A stretch of DNA of 64,000 bases from Actinomycetes bacterium (GTDB lineage Bacteria; Actinomycetota; Actinomycetes; Actinomycetales; Microbacteriaceae): contig JAKPAC010000042.1 of NCBI GenBank assembly GCA_029779645.1, forward strand, positions 1 to 64,000, written 5' to 3'. The notes below the pieces were generated by a model. That model did not search any database, had not been told where the DNA came from, and saw only the letters and a list, made by a program, of their open reading frames with translations. A program made the position numbers and the translations under genes. Numbering within the stretch: position 1 is the first letter of the stretch; each line of letters starts with the position of its first letter. Shown piece after piece: positions 55,038 through 64,000 of the stretch.

Positions 55038-55490
55038 ATGGATGATCTCCGATTGGTTGAACTCTCGGCCGCGACGATCGTCGCGGTGAACAGTCTTTCG
55101 CTCAAACCCGGGCAAGAGCAGTTCCTGGCTCCGGTCTCATACGGCGTCGCGGCGACGGTCATGAATCCGCAGACCAGCTGGCAGCGGGTCGTGCTCGACG
55201 GCGACAAGGTCGTGGGCTTCGTCAGCGCCAACTTCGACCCCGAGGCGGCGGTCGAGCACTTCAAGTCGGTGCTCTGGCGCATCAACGTCGACGCGGTCGG
55301 CCAGGGCCGCGGCTTCGGCCGCTTCGCCGTGAAGGCCCTGCTCGCAGAGGCCCGCGAACGCGGCTTCGACCACGTGGATGTGATCTACGAGGCCGGCGAG
55401 GGCGGGCCCGAGGCCTTCTTCCTGCGCATGGGCTTCGTGCCGGTGGGCGAGACCGAGTACGGCGACGTGATCGGCCGCATCACGCTCTAG
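55038..55490 (+). CDS. GNAT-family N-acetyltransferase
   Basis: A 150-residue acetyl-CoA-dependent acetyltransferase. The acetyl-CoA loop is [19 protein letters not shown] (Q/RxxGxG/A type), with [10 protein letters not shown] before and [21 protein letters not shown] after; [10 protein letters not shown] ends the fold. The N-terminus resembles diamine/spermidine acetyltransferases of the PaiA/BltD type, but the substrate cannot be assigned. Short leaderless gene, divergent from icd. Confidence 0.88.
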   Translation: MDDLRLVELSAATIVAVNSLSLKPGQEQFLAPVSYGVAATVMNPQTSWQRVVLDGDKVVGFVSANFDPEAAVEHFKSVLWRINVDAVGQGRGFGRFAVKALLAEARERGFDHVDVIYEAGEGGPEAFFLRMGFVPVGETEYGDVIGRITL

Positions 55491-55512
55491 CGCCGCACCG
55501 GGCCGCGCACCC

Positions 55513-57330
55513 TCAGACGAGCGATTCGCGCCACGCTGCGTGTAGCTGCGCGAACTTGCCGGTGCCGCTGATCAGCGCGTCGGGCGTGTCGTCCTCGATG
55601 ATCCGGCCGTGCTCCATCACGAGCACGCGGTCGGCGATCGCGACGGTCGAGAGCCGGTGCGCGATGATGATCGCCGTGCGGTCGGCGAGCAGGGTCTGCA
55701 GCGCGTCCTGGATCATCCGCTCGCTCGGCATGTCGAGCGAGGCGGTCGCCTCGTCGAGGATCAGCACCGCCGGGTCGGCGAGGAACGCCCGGGCGAACGA
55801 GATCAGCTGCCGCTGCCCGGCCGACACGCGGCCGCCGCGCTTGTTGACGTCGGAGGCGTAGCCGTCTGGCAGCGCCTCGATGAAGGCGTCGGCCCCCACC
55901 GCGCGCGCCGCCGCCTGGATCTCCTCCAGCGACGCGCCGGGCTTGCCGAGCGCGATGTTGTCGGCGACGGTGCCCGAGAACAGGTACGCCTCCTGCGTCA
56001 CCATCACGATGGCGCGGCGAAGGTCCTTGGGGTGCAGGGCACGCAGGTCGACGCCGTCGAGGCGGATCGAGCCGCGGCTCGGGTCGTAGAAGCGCGAGAT
56101 CAGCTTGGCGAGCGTCGACTTGCCGGCGCCGGTCGTGCCGACCAGCGCGATCGTCTGCCCCGCCGGGATGTCGAGGGTGAAGTCGGGGAGGATCGTCTTT
56201 CCCCCGGCGTAGCCGAAGCGCACGTCCTCGAAGTGCACGTGCCCCTTGGCGGTCCACAGATCGACCGGCGTGGCCGGGTCGGGAACGGTGGGCTCCTCCT
56301 CGAGCACGCCCGAGACCTTCTCGAGCGCCGCGGTGGCCGACTGGTACGAGTTCACGAACATCGCGACCTCCTCCAGCGGGCTGAAGAAGTTGCGCACGTA
56401 CATGACGACCGCCAGCAGCGTGCCGAGCAGCAGCGTGCCGTCGACGACGCGGAACGCGCCCCACAGCAGCACGATGCCCATCGTGACGTTCGCCATCAGG
56501 ATGAGCCCCGGGTCGAGGATGCCGAACAGGTTCACGAGCCGCAGGTTGACGGCGCGGTACTCGGCCGACACCTCTCCGAACTGCTCGTCGTTGCGCTGCT
56601 CCTTGCGGAACGCCTTGACCGCGCGGATGCCGGTCATCGTCTCGACGAACTGCACGATGAGCCGGGCGCTCACCACGCGCGACATGCGGAAGCCCTTCTG
56701 CGACTCGATGTAGAACCAGCGCATCAGCAGCCACAGCGGCACGCCCATCGCCAGCAGCACGATGCCGCTGCGCCAGTCGAGCGCGAACAGCATCACCAGG
56801 GTGAACAGGCCGAACAGTGCGCCCTGCACGAGCTGATTCAGCCCGCCGTCGAGCAGCTCGCGGATCGACTCGAGGTCGCTCGTCTGCCGCGAGATGATGC
56901 GGCCCGAGGTGTACTTCTCGTGGAACTCGAGGCTCAGTCGCTGGGTGTGCCGGAAGATGCGGGTGCGCAGGTCGAACAGGATCGTCTGGGTGAGGCGGGC
57001 CGAGAGCACCACGAACCAGCCCATCAGGCCCGCCCCGGCCGCGCCGGTGACGAGGTACACGACGGTGACGCCGATCGCCGGCATCCACTGCATCTGCTCG
57101 ACGGCGAGCGGGAGCGCGGTGTTGATGCCGTAGGCGATCAGCAGCGGGCCCAGCACCTGGAGCCCGGTCGCGACGACGATGACCACCCCGGTGAGCACGA
57201 CGAGGCCGCGCATGGGAGAGATGAGCGAGCCGAGCAGCCGCAGCGAGCGCCGGCGGATCTGCCGGCTCTCGGCCTTGGTGTAGTCGTCGCGGTCTTCACC
57301 GCTGGTGCCGCGGACGGACGCGTCGGTCAC
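55513..57330 (-). CDS. ABC exporter half-transporter, catalytic-Glu subunit
   Basis: A 605-residue half-transporter: six-helix type I exporter domain (about 30-340) and an ATPase domain with Walker [12 protein letters not shown]-loop [11 protein letters not shown], Walker [13 protein letters not shown] (catalytic Glu present) and H-loop IIAHRLSTV. The signature is RVSAGQRQ rather than LSGGQ. It pairs with the upstream gene to form a heterodimer of the TM287/288 or LmrCD type, where the partner's Walker B and this signature would make the degenerate site. GTG start overlapping the partner's stop (GTGA). Confidence 0.93.
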   Translation of the reverse strand: MTDASVRGTSGEDRDDYTKAESRQIRRRSLRLLGSLISPMRGLVVLTGVVIVVATGLQVLGPLLIAYGINTALPLAVEQMQWMPAIGVTVVYLVTGAAGAGLMGWFVVLSARLTQTILFDLRTRIFRHTQRLSLEFHEKYTSGRIISRQTSDLESIRELLDGGLNQLVQGALFGLFTLVMLFALDWRSGIVLLAMGVPLWLLMRWFYIESQKGFRMSRVVSARLIVQFVETMTGIRAVKAFRKEQRNDEQFGEVSAEYRAVNLRLVNLFGILDPGLILMANVTMGIVLLWGAFRVVDGTLLLGTLLAVVMYVRNFFSPLEEVAMFVNSYQSATAALEKVSGVLEEEPTVPDPATPVDLWTAKGHVHFEDVRFGYAGGKTILPDFTLDIPAGQTIALVGTTGAGKSTLAKLISRFYDPSRGSIRLDGVDLRALHPKDLRRAIVMVTQEAYLFSGTVADNIALGKPGASLEEIQAAARAVGADAFIEALPDGYASDVNKRGGRVSAGQRQLISFARAFLADPAVLILDEATASLDMPSERMIQDALQTLLADRTAIIIAHRLSTVAIADRVLVMEHGRIIEDDTPDALISGTGKFAQLHAAWRESLV

Positions 57331-59147
57331 AGGTTCACCTCTGCTTCGCGCTGGGCGAGATCGTCGGCCTCGAGGCTCGAGATCACGTGTCGGTAGATGT
57401 CGCTCTCGCGAAGCAGCTCGCTGTGCGTGCCGACGCCGACGACGCGGCCGGCGTCGAGCACCGCGACGCGATCGGCGAGGGCCACGGTGGAGGGCCGGTG
57501 CGCCACGATGAGCGCCGTTGTGGTCGCGAGCACGCGGCGCAGCGCCGCCTCCACGAGCGCCTCGGTGTCGACGTCGAGCGCGCTGAGCGGGTCGTCGAGC
57601 ACGAGCACCGCCGGGCGAGCCGCGACCGCACGCGCGAGGGCGATGCGCTGCCGCTGGCCGCCGGAGAGGCTGAGCCCCTCCTCCCCCACCGCCGTGTCGA
57701 CGCCGTCGGGCAGCTCGTAGGCGAAGTGCGCCTGGGCGATCTCGAGCGCCTCGCGCAGGGCGAGGTCGGCCTCGGGGCTGCGGATGTCGAGGTCGTCGCG
57801 GCCGATCAGCACGTTCTCGCGCACGGAGGCCGAGAACAGGGTCGCCTCCTCGAACGCCATGGCGATGTGGCCGCGCAGCTCGTCGAGCCGCAGCTCGCGC
57901 ACGTCGACGCCGTCGAGCTCGACGCGGCCGCCGGTGACGTCGTAGAGCCGGGTCGCGAGGGTCGTCATCGTGGTCTTGCCCGAGCCGGTCAGCCCCACGA
58001 GCGCCATGGTCTCGCCGGGGCGCACGACCAGGTCGACGCCATCCAGCAGGTCGCGCTCGCCGGCCGCGGCATCCTGATACCTGAAGTGCACGTCGCGAAA
58101 CGCGAGCTCGCCGCGCGGGTTCGCGATGGTCTTCGGATGCGCCGGATCGACGATGCTGTTGGGCTCCTCGAGCACCTCGAAGATGCGGTCGGTGGCGGTG
58201 CGCGCGTCGATGAGGAACGAGAACAGGAAGCCGAGCGATTCGATCGGCCAGCGCAGCGCCGTCGCCATCACGAAGAAGGCGAGCAGCTCGCCGATGGTCA
58301 GCTGACCGATCGACGAGAGATAGATGCCGGCCAGCAGGCACAGCGCGAACGCGACCATAGGCACGGCGTCGAGCCAGAACCACAGCAGCCCCACCTCGCG
58401 GCCCTTGCGCAGCTCGGTGGTGCGCAGGTCGTCGACCTGCTTGCGGAACTTCTGCAGGGCGTGCGAGCCGCGGCCGAAGGCCTTGAGCACGCGGATGCCG
58501 TGCACGCTCTCCTCGACGGCGGTGGCGAGGTCGCCCGCCTGGTCCTGGCTCATCCGCGCGAGCACGCCGTACTTGCGCTCGAAGCGGAAGCCGACCCACC
58601 ACAGCGGGATCGACACGACGAGGAAGGTGGTGCCGAGCAGCCAGTGCCAGCGAAACAGCAGCACCGAGCCGATGATGATCGTCAGCAGGTTCACGACGAG
58701 CAGGATCGCGCCGAAGACGAGCCAGCGGCGGATCAGGCCGATGTCCTGCATCATCCGGCTCAGCAGCTGGCCGGACTGCCAGCGGTCGTGAAACGCGACG
58801 GGTAGCCGCTGCAGGCGGCGGTAGAACTGCTGGCGGATGTCGTACTCGACCTCCATGCCGGGGCGCAGCACGAACGCGCGGCGCAGGAAGACGAACAGCG
58901 CCTCGAGCACGCCGAGCCCGAGGATGCCCAGCGCCGCCCACACGATCAGCGTCGTGTCGCCCGAGGCGATGGGGCCGTCGACCGCGAGCTGCAGCACGAT
59001 CGGGATGAGCAGCGTCATGGCCGCGGCGCCGAGCGCGGCGACGGCGCCGCCGATCAGGCGGGGCATCGCGGGCTTCGCGAACGGGAGCAGGCGTGCGAGG
59101 GCACGCGGCGTTGAGAGCCGCGGCGGGGGCGCAGAAGTCGAAGTCAT
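57327..59147 (-). CDS. ABC exporter half-transporter, degenerate Walker B subunit
   Basis: A 606-residue half-transporter with six transmembrane helices (about 28-325) and an ATPase domain with Walker [11 protein letters not shown], canonical signature LSGGQRQR, H-loop IVAHRPSTV, but Walker [13 protein letters not shown], where Asp replaces the catalytic Glu, and FEEATLF in place of the Q-loop glutamine. This is the known mark of the degenerate-site subunit in heterodimeric exporters. Substrate unknown; drugs or lipids are usual. ATG has GAGGA upstream. Confidence 0.93.
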   Translation of the reverse strand: MTSTSAPPPRLSTPRALARLLPFAKPAMPRLIGGAVAALGAAAMTLLIPIVLQLAVDGPIASGDTTLIVWAALGILGLGVLEALFVFLRRAFVLRPGMEVEYDIRQQFYRRLQRLPVAFHDRWQSGQLLSRMMQDIGLIRRWLVFGAILLVVNLLTIIIGSVLLFRWHWLLGTTFLVVSIPLWWVGFRFERKYGVLARMSQDQAGDLATAVEESVHGIRVLKAFGRGSHALQKFRKQVDDLRTTELRKGREVGLLWFWLDAVPMVAFALCLLAGIYLSSIGQLTIGELLAFFVMATALRWPIESLGFLFSFLIDARTATDRIFEVLEEPNSIVDPAHPKTIANPRGELAFRDVHFRYQDAAAGERDLLDGVDLVVRPGETMALVGLTGSGKTTMTTLATRLYDVTGGRVELDGVDVRELRLDELRGHIAMAFEEATLFSASVRENVLIGRDDLDIRSPEADLALREALEIAQAHFAYELPDGVDTAVGEEGLSLSGGQRQRIALARAVAARPAVLVLDDPLSALDVDTEALVEAALRRVLATTTALIVAHRPSTVALADRVAVLDAGRVVGVGTHSELLRESDIYRHVISSLEADDLAQREAEVNL

Positions 59148-59283
59148 GATCCTCGGGGCGCTCGTGGCGCGGAAGTCGTCGCCGCGGCCAGGTTGCCGCG
59201 ACAGCCTTCCAGGATACGCGTCCGCTCCCCCGGCGCAAGCCGGTGCGCCCGTCCGTGCGGGCGCCGCGGCGAGGGCCGCCGCG

Positions 59284-59787
59284 TCAGCGAGCGGCCTCCC
59301 GGGCGAGCAGCGCGCGCTTGATGTCCGTCCCCCAGGCGTAGCCGCCGAGCGTGCCATCGGCCCGCAGCACCCGATGGCAGGGCACGAACAGCGCCGGCGC
59401 GTTGCGGGCGCAGATGGATGCCGCGGCGCGCACGGCGCTCGGGGCGCCGAGCGCCGCCGCGAACTCGCGATAGCTCAGGGGCTCTCCCGGCGCGATGCCC
59501 CGCAGCGCCGCCCAGCCCGCCTCCTGCAGCGCCGTGCCCCGCTGCAGGGCGGCCACGCCGTCGATCGCCGCGAGATCGCCCGCGTAGTAGGCCCGGGCCG
59601 CCGCGCCGCCCGCGGTCTCGGCCGGCACCCACGAGCTCGGGCGCAGCGAGGGGTGAATGCGCCGCACCACCGCCTCCTCGTCGGTCGACCATCCGGTCGC
59701 GAGCACGCGATCGGCGGCATCCGCGATCACGATGAGGGGGCCGTCGGGCGTCTCGACGCGCTCGATGCGCGCAGCGTGGTCTTGCAT
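59284..59787 (-). CDS. ogt: Methylated-DNA--protein-cysteine methyltransferase Ogt
   Basis: Suicide repair protein removing methyl groups from O6-methylguanine. The 167 residues carry the acceptor C137 in [21 protein letters not shown], preceded by the helix-turn-helix [20 protein letters not shown] with the arginine finger and [13 protein letters not shown] lies before the ATG. It follows the ada-alkA gene, 68 bp apart, and likely forms an alkylation-repair unit with it. Confidence 0.96.
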   Translation of the reverse strand: MQDHAARIERVETPDGPLIVIADAADRVLATGWSTDEEAVVRRIHPSLRPSSWVPAETAGGAAARAYYAGDLAAIDGVAALQRGTALQEAGWAALRGIAPGEPLSYREFAAALGAPSAVRAAASICARNAPALFVPCHRVLRADGTLGGYAWGTDIKRALLAREAAR

Positions 59788-59855
59788 TGGGGTTCCTTTG
59801 CCTGCAGGCTCCGCTCGGAGCCGCGTGTCGGGTGGTGTGGGTGCGGCGCCGCATC

Positions 59856-61337
59856 TCAACAGGGTGCGACGGCTCGCCACAGGTGGGCCGTGAGGTAGCT
59901 GCGCCACGGGGCCGCGCGCTCGGCCCACGCCGTGAGCGCGGGCGCGGCGCTCGGCAGGCCCAGCCGACCGGCGCCGTTTCGCACCGCCGCGTCGCCGGGC
60001 AGGAAGACATCGGGATCGCCGGTGATGCGCATCCGCACGTAGTCGGCGGTCCAGGGCCCGATGCCCGGCAGCGCGAGCAGCGCGCGCCGCTGCGCCTCGT
60101 TGTCGTCGCCGAGCCCCAGGCGCAGCTCGCCCGATGCCAGCGCGGCCGCGGCGCCGGTGATCGCGCGGATGCGCGCCCGCGGCCCACGCAGCACCTCGTC
60201 GCCGCGCTCGGCGATCGCCGTCATGGTCGGGAACAGCCGGTCGATGCCCCCGTGGCTCTCGATGCGCTCGCCCAGGGCGTCGGTCAGGCCGGTCAGCGCC
60301 GTGCGCGCGGCGGCGACCGTGACCTGCTGACCCACCATGGCCTGAATCAGCAGCTCGTGCGGGTCGGTCGCGCCCGGCACCCGGATGCCGGGGCGCCGCG
60401 CGATGGCCGCGGCGAGCTCGGGATGCTTCGACAGCTCGGCATCGATGGCGAGGGGGTCGGCGTCGAGGTCGAACAGCCGGCGCGCCCGCGCGACCAGCGT
60501 GGGCAGGTCGCCGAGGGTCGTCAGCCGCGCGCGCAGGCGGATCCGCGGTGCCGCCGCGGACGCATCGAGCCGCAGCTCGAACCAGGCCGGGCCGCCGGGC
60601 AGCCGCTGCGCGCGGGCGAAGCTCGTCGGCGTCGCGACCATCGCGCCCGGGATCGCGCGCGCCCCCATCCACGCGAAGTTCGCGCGGGCATCGATCGGGC
60701 CGCGGTGCGGGAGCACGAGGTCGATGGCGCCCGCGGCCGCCGGCGCCGGCCCGCGCCGACGCGCCCGCAGCTGCATCGGCGTCATGTCGAACACCTCGCG
60801 CATCGTCTCGTTGAACTGGCGGATGCTGGCGAAGCCGGCCGAGAACGCGACATCCGCGATCGACAGCTCGGTGCCCACGGGCAGCATGCGCGCGGTGTGC
60901 GCGCGGTGCGCGCGGCTGAGCGCGAGCGGACCCGCGCCGAGCTCGGCGCTCAGCACGCGGGTGAGGTGCCGCGTCGAGTAGCCGAGCCGTGCGGCCAGGC
61001 CCGGCACCCCCTCGCGCTCGACGACGCCATCGGCGATCAGGCGCATCGCCCGGGCGGCGACGTCGCTGCGCACGTCCCACTCGGGCGAGCCCGGGGCCGC
61101 CTCCGGCAGGCAGCGCTTGCATGCGCGGTAGCCCGCCTCGTGCGCCGCGGCCGAGGTGGGATAGAAGGTGACGTTGGCGCGCTTGGGGGTGCGCGCCGGG
61201 CAGCTCGGCCGGCAGTAGATGCCCGTGCTGCGCACGGCGCTCACGAACTGGCCGTCGAAGCGCGGATCACGCGATTCGATCACCCGATACTGCTCGTCGA
61301 ACGACATCGACGGACGCGAGCGGGTGAGCGGGGCCAT
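59856..61337 (-). CDS. Ada-AlkA fusion: methyl-phosphotriester sensor and 3-methyladenine glycosylase
   Basis: A 493-residue protein joining three parts. Residues ~12-85 are the Ada zinc domain with C42, C46, C73 and C76 ([20 protein letters not shown]); C42 corresponds to the methyl-accepting Cys of E. coli Ada. Residues ~90-195 are an AraC helix-turn-helix ([19 protein letters not shown]). Residues ~205-490 are AlkA with the helix-hairpin-helix [15 protein letters not shown] and the catalytic Asp in DVFLPGD. It can sense alkylation, activate genes (probably itself and ogt) and excise damaged bases. A later start at the Met of [12 protein letters not shown] is possible. Confidence 0.93.
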   Translation of the reverse strand: MAPLTRSRPSMSFDEQYRVIESRDPRFDGQFVSAVRSTGIYCRPSCPARTPKRANVTFYPTSAAAHEAGYRACKRCLPEAAPGSPEWDVRSDVAARAMRLIADGVVEREGVPGLAARLGYSTRHLTRVLSAELGAGPLALSRAHRAHTARMLPVGTELSIADVAFSAGFASIRQFNETMREVFDMTPMQLRARRRGPAPAAAGAIDLVLPHRGPIDARANFAWMGARAIPGAMVATPTSFARAQRLPGGPAWFELRLDASAAAPRIRLRARLTTLGDLPTLVARARRLFDLDADPLAIDAELSKHPELAAAIARRPGIRVPGATDPHELLIQAMVGQQVTVAAARTALTGLTDALGERIESHGGIDRLFPTMTAIAERGDEVLRGPRARIRAITGAAAALASGELRLGLGDDNEAQRRALLALPGIGPWTADYVRMRITGDPDVFLPGDAAVRNGAGRLGLPSAAPALTAWAERAAPWRSYLTAHLWRAVAPC

Positions 61338-61539
61338 CTGCTCAGCATGACACGGCGCCGCGGCATCCGCTAGCGGAAATCGGCCATCGCTGTGCGCCAC
61401 GCTCCGCAGGGGCGCGAAGGCGCAGCCGCCGCGCGGGCGCGGGGCCGTCGAGGCCAACGCGAAGCGCCCGCCGCCTTCCGCCGAGCCGAAGCGAGGCGGG
61501 CGGGCGACGGGCGCCGGCGCGTCGAAGGACGCGGCCGCA

Positions 61540-63147
61540 TCAGTGGAAGAAGTGCCGCTCCCCCGTGAAGAACATCGTCACGCCGGCCGCGCGGGCCGCC
61601 GCGATGACCTCGTCGTCGCGCACCGAGCCGCCAGGCTGCACGATGGCCTTCACGCCCGCGTCGAGCAGCACCTGCGGCCCGTCGGCGAAGGGGAAGAAGG
61701 CGTCGGATGCCGCGACCGAGCCCGCCGCGCGCGCACCGGCGCGCTCGACGGCGAGACGGCACGAGTCGACGCGGTTCACCTGGCCCATGCCGATGCCGAC
61801 GGTCGCGTTGTTCTTCGCGAGCACGATGGCGTTCGACTTGACGGCGCGGCACGACTTCCAGGCGAAGATCAGGTCGGTCATGCCGGCGTTGTCGGGGCGC
61901 TCGCCGCTCACGAGCTCCCAGTTCACCGCGACCGAGTCGATGTCGGCGGCGAAGCGGTCGGCGTCTTGCAGCAGCAGACCGCCCGAGACGAGACGGACAT
62001 CCATGCGCTCCTGACGCCAGTCGACCGGCAGCTGCAGGAGGCGGAGGTTCTTCTTCGCGCGGAACACCTCGAGCGCGGCCGGCTCGAAGCCGGGCGCGAC
62101 GATGACCTCTGTGAAGATGTCCTTGAGGTTCTCGGCCATCTTGAGCGTGACCTCGCGGTTGGCCGCGATCACCCCGCCGAATGCCGAGGTCGGGTCGCAC
62201 TCGTGCGCGCGCAGGTGCGCGCTGGCGATCGGGTCGACGGCCTTGGGCGCCGAGACGGCGATGCCGCAGGGGTTCGCGTGCTTGATGATCGCGACGGCCG
62301 GCAGCACCATGTCGTAGACCGTCCGAAGCGCCGCGTCGGCGTCGACGTAGTTGTTGTAGCTCATCTCCTTGCCCTGCAGCTGCGTCGCCTGGGCGATGCC
62401 GTGGCCGCCCTGGCGCGAGTAGAGCGCGGCGCGCTGGTGCGCGTTCTCGCCGTAGCGGAGCACCTGGAGGCGCTCGGCCTTGATCGTCAGCGACTCGGGC
62501 AGCGAGCGCGGGTCCTGCAGCGTGCCCTCGGCGAACCACGCGGCGACCGCGGCGTCGTACGCGGCGGTGTGCGCGAACGCGCGAGCGGCGAGCTCGCGGC
62601 GCTGCGCGAGGGTGCTGCCGCCGGCCTCGAGCCCCTCGATCACCGCGGGGTACGACTCGGGCGAGACGACGATGGCGACGTTGGCGTAGTTCTTCGCAGA
62701 GGCGCGCACCATCGCGGGGCCGCCGATGTCGATCTGCTCGACGACGTCGTCGCCCTCGGCGCCCGAGGCGACCGTCTGCACGAACGGGTAGAGGTTCACG
62801 ATCACCAGTTCGAACGGCGCGATGTCGAGCTCGGCGAGCTGCTGCTCGTGCGAGGCGAGTCGCAGATCCGCGAGCAGGCCGGCGTGCACGCTCGGGTGCA
62901 GGGTCTTCACGCGCCCGTCGAGCGATTCGGGGAAGCCGGTGATCGCCGAGACGTCGGTGACGTCGATGCCGGCACCACGGATCATGGCCGCCGTCGAGCC
63001 GGTCGAGACGATCTCGATGTTCTGCGCGGCGATGACCGTCGCGAGCTCGACGAGCCCGGTCTTGTCGCTCACAGAGATGAGCGCCCGGCGAACGGGCACC
63101 ATGTCGCGATCACGGAACAGGGACTTGTCGTGGCTGGGCCCGCTCAT
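61540..63147 (-). CDS. purH: Bifunctional AICAR formyltransferase/IMP cyclohydrolase PurH
   Basis: Carries out the last two steps of purine synthesis, using 10-formyl-THF. The 535 residues contain the IMP cyclohydrolase (MGS-like) domain ([40 protein letters not shown]) and the transformylase domain with [26 protein letters not shown], the catalytic Lys/His in this KHANPCG segment, and [19 protein letters not shown] sequence near residue 440. AAGGAG precedes the ATG. Lies 46 bp after purN. Confidence 0.98.
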   Translation of the reverse strand: MSGPSHDKSLFRDRDMVPVRRALISVSDKTGLVELATVIAAQNIEIVSTGSTAAMIRGAGIDVTDVSAITGFPESLDGRVKTLHPSVHAGLLADLRLASHEQQLAELDIAPFELVIVNLYPFVQTVASGAEGDDVVEQIDIGGPAMVRASAKNYANVAIVVSPESYPAVIEGLEAGGSTLAQRRELAARAFAHTAAYDAAVAAWFAEGTLQDPRSLPESLTIKAERLQVLRYGENAHQRAALYSRQGGHGIAQATQLQGKEMSYNNYVDADAALRTVYDMVLPAVAIIKHANPCGIAVSAPKAVDPIASAHLRAHECDPTSAFGGVIAANREVTLKMAENLKDIFTEVIVAPGFEPAALEVFRAKKNLRLLQLPVDWRQERMDVRLVSGGLLLQDADRFAADIDSVAVNWELVSGERPDNAGMTDLIFAWKSCRAVKSNAIVLAKNNATVGIGMGQVNRVDSCRLAVERAGARAAGSVAASDAFFPFADGPQVLLDAGVKAIVQPGGSVRDDEVIAAARAAGVTMFFTGERHFFH

Positions 63148-63193
63148 CTCGGTGCGGCTCCTTCGTGTTGGTGTCGGTTGAAACGAAAAACAG

Positions 63194-63796
63194 TCAGCTG
63201 GATGCCTCGGCCGACGCCGCGGCGAGGTCGATGTCGCCGCTCGCGATGCGCCGAACGACGTCGATCAGCAGGCGCCGCTCGACGGGCTTGATGCGCTCGT
63301 GCAGGGCGGCCTCGTCGTCGCCGGGCAGTACCGGGACCCGCTCCTGCGCGAGGATCGGCCCCGAGTCGACGCCATGGTCGACCACGATGACGCTCGCGCC
63401 GGTCTGGGCGACGCCGGCCGCGATCGCGTCGCGCACGCCGTGCGCGCCGGGAAACTCGGGAAGGTATGCCGGGTGCGTGTTGATGATGTTCGGCGCCCAG
63501 CGCTCGACCAGCTCGGCCGGCAGCAGCCGCATCATGCCGCTGAGCACCACGAGGTCGGGCTTCCAGGCGGCCAGCTGCACGCCCAGCTCGCGCCCCCACG
63601 CCTCGCGGCTCTCGAACTGGCGAAACGGCACGAGAAAGGTCGGGATGCCGAACTCCTCGGCATGCGCGAAGCCGGCGGCGTCGCGATCCGCGCCGACGGC
63701 GATGATGCGCGCCGGATAGTCGGGCGCCGAGGCGGCCTCGAGCAGGGCCCGGAGGTTCGATCCGGCACCGGAGATCAGAACCGCAACCGTCAGCAC
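63194..63796 (-). CDS. purN: Phosphoribosylglycinamide formyltransferase PurN
   Basis: Transfers formyl from 10-formyl-THF to GAR in purine synthesis. The 200 residues show [14 protein letters not shown] (phosphate-binding loop), [11 protein letters not shown], the catalytic [17 protein letters not shown] (N and H) and [13 protein letters not shown] (D). GTG start with TAGACT six bases upstream, where the TAG is the stop codon of the preceding gene. Next to purH as in many actinobacteria. Confidence 0.97.
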   Translation of the reverse strand: MLTVAVLISGAGSNLRALLEAASAPDYPARIIAVGADRDAAGFAHAEEFGIPTFLVPFRQFESREAWGRELGVQLAAWKPDLVVLSGMMRLLPAELVERWAPNIINTHPAYLPEFPGAHGVRDAIAAGVAQTGASVIVVDHGVDSGPILAQERVPVLPGDDEAALHERIKPVERRLLIDVVRRIASGDIDLAAASAEASS

Positions 63797-63802
63797 CCGG
63801 AC

Positions 63803-63808
63803 AGTCTA
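63803..63808 (-). promoter_or_regulatory. -10 element TAGACT built on the upstream stop codon, leaderless purN
   Basis: TAGACT-N6-GTG; the first three bases (63808-63806) are the stop codon of the preceding gene. Confidence 0.6.
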
Positions 63809-64000
63809 GCGGCGCGGCGGCGCCTGCTCGCTCGCGCTGGGCTGGGCCTGCGCCCCGGTGACATCCGCCGGCGAGACGAGGGCGCGGCGCGCCGCATCGG
63901 GCGCGTCAGACGCGTCAGACGCGTCGAGCGCACCGGACGCACCGGACGCACCGCGCTCGTCGCGCCCGAGCGGGGTGAGCAGCGCGACCGCGGCGCCGAG
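63806..64000 (-). CDS. 3' end of a DUF6350-like membrane protein gene (partial)
   Basis: The frame is open from the window edge to the TAG at 63806 and encodes 64 residues: a hydrophobic start (LGAAVALLTPLG) followed by a low-complexity tail of repeated GAS and DAS units from short tandem repeats (CGCGTCAGA and GCACCGGAC types), ending QAPPRR. In actinobacteria purN is commonly preceded by a DUF6350 membrane protein, so that is the likely identity; the visible part alone does not prove it. Confidence 0.6.
   Translation of the reverse strand, partial: LGAAVALLTPLGRDERGASGASGALDASDASDAPDAARRALVSPADVTGAQAQPSASEQAPPRR

Overview
The window is high-GC chromosomal DNA from an actinobacterium, most likely a member of Microbacteriaceae. 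That placement is inferred from the gene set (CarD, GlnR, SenX3/RegX3, the DUF3263/DUF4032/DUF2252/FABP families, monomeric NADP isocitrate dehydrogenase, the purN-purH neighbourhood) and from the many leaderless genes; no 16S rRNA gene is present. Nearly all of it is core, housekeeping sequence. The only clear mobile DNA is an IS3-family element at the left edge.

Layout. 1-1295: IS3-family insertion sequence, left end cut by the window, with a probable -1 frameshift signal. 1296-1566: four ~19 bp tandem repeats and a strong terminator. 1567-3300: groEL on the minus strand behind two tandem CIRCE operators. 3.3-9.0 kb: small conserved actinobacterial families (LytR_C, DUF3263, DUF2332), msrB, a nitroreductase, a YdcZ-type transporter, DUF2252, then tRNA-Thr. 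9.4-16.95 kb: thioredoxin-fold membrane protein without CxxC, MsiK-type sugar ABC ATPase, DUF4032, rlmB, cysS, ispDF. 17-22 kb: carD, a lipoprotein, regX3-senX3 divergent from phoU across a four-repeat PHO box, and gpmA. 22-31 kb: FAD oxidoreductase, ygfZ, FABP/nitrobindin, a 37-residue membrane ORF, GlnR, ppk1-mutT1. 30-34.3 kb: pstSCAB with its own PHO box. 34.3-42.5 kb: class IV aminotransferase, a pyrimidine-dimer glycosylase, an MMPL pump with divergent MarR regulator, tRNA-Lys, an old-yellow-enzyme homologue, and an OhrR-like regulator divergent from a 75-residue protein. 42.6-48.1 kb: folD and glyA under a ZTP (pfl) riboswitch, then a sigma factor fused to a ZAS zinc finger and a membrane/Pro-rich tail, coupled to purU. 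48-55 kb: small membrane proteins, nagB, a lipoprotein, an L,D-transpeptidase, icd, GNAT. 55.5-64 kb: an asymmetric heterodimeric ABC exporter, ogt and ada-alkA repair genes, purH, purN and the 3' end of a DUF6350-like gene.

How the genes fit together. Phosphate is the most developed theme: SenX3/RegX3, PhoU, PstSCAB and Ppk1 sit within 15 kb, and GTTCACC-type 11-bp repeats lie before both phoU and pstS. One-carbon/purine metabolism is the second (glyA, folD, purU, purH, purN). Genes within operons frequently overlap by ATGA or GTGA. Fourteen genes have TANNNT exactly 6-7 nt before the start codon, the pattern of leaderless transcription.

I saw no CRISPR array, prophage, biosynthetic cluster or obvious defence island. 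The most noteworthy items are the one-piece sigma/anti-sigma/membrane protein, the dense GGATGCC word, the leaderless promoters built on stop codons, the ZTP riboswitch, and the near-repeats upstream of ppk1.
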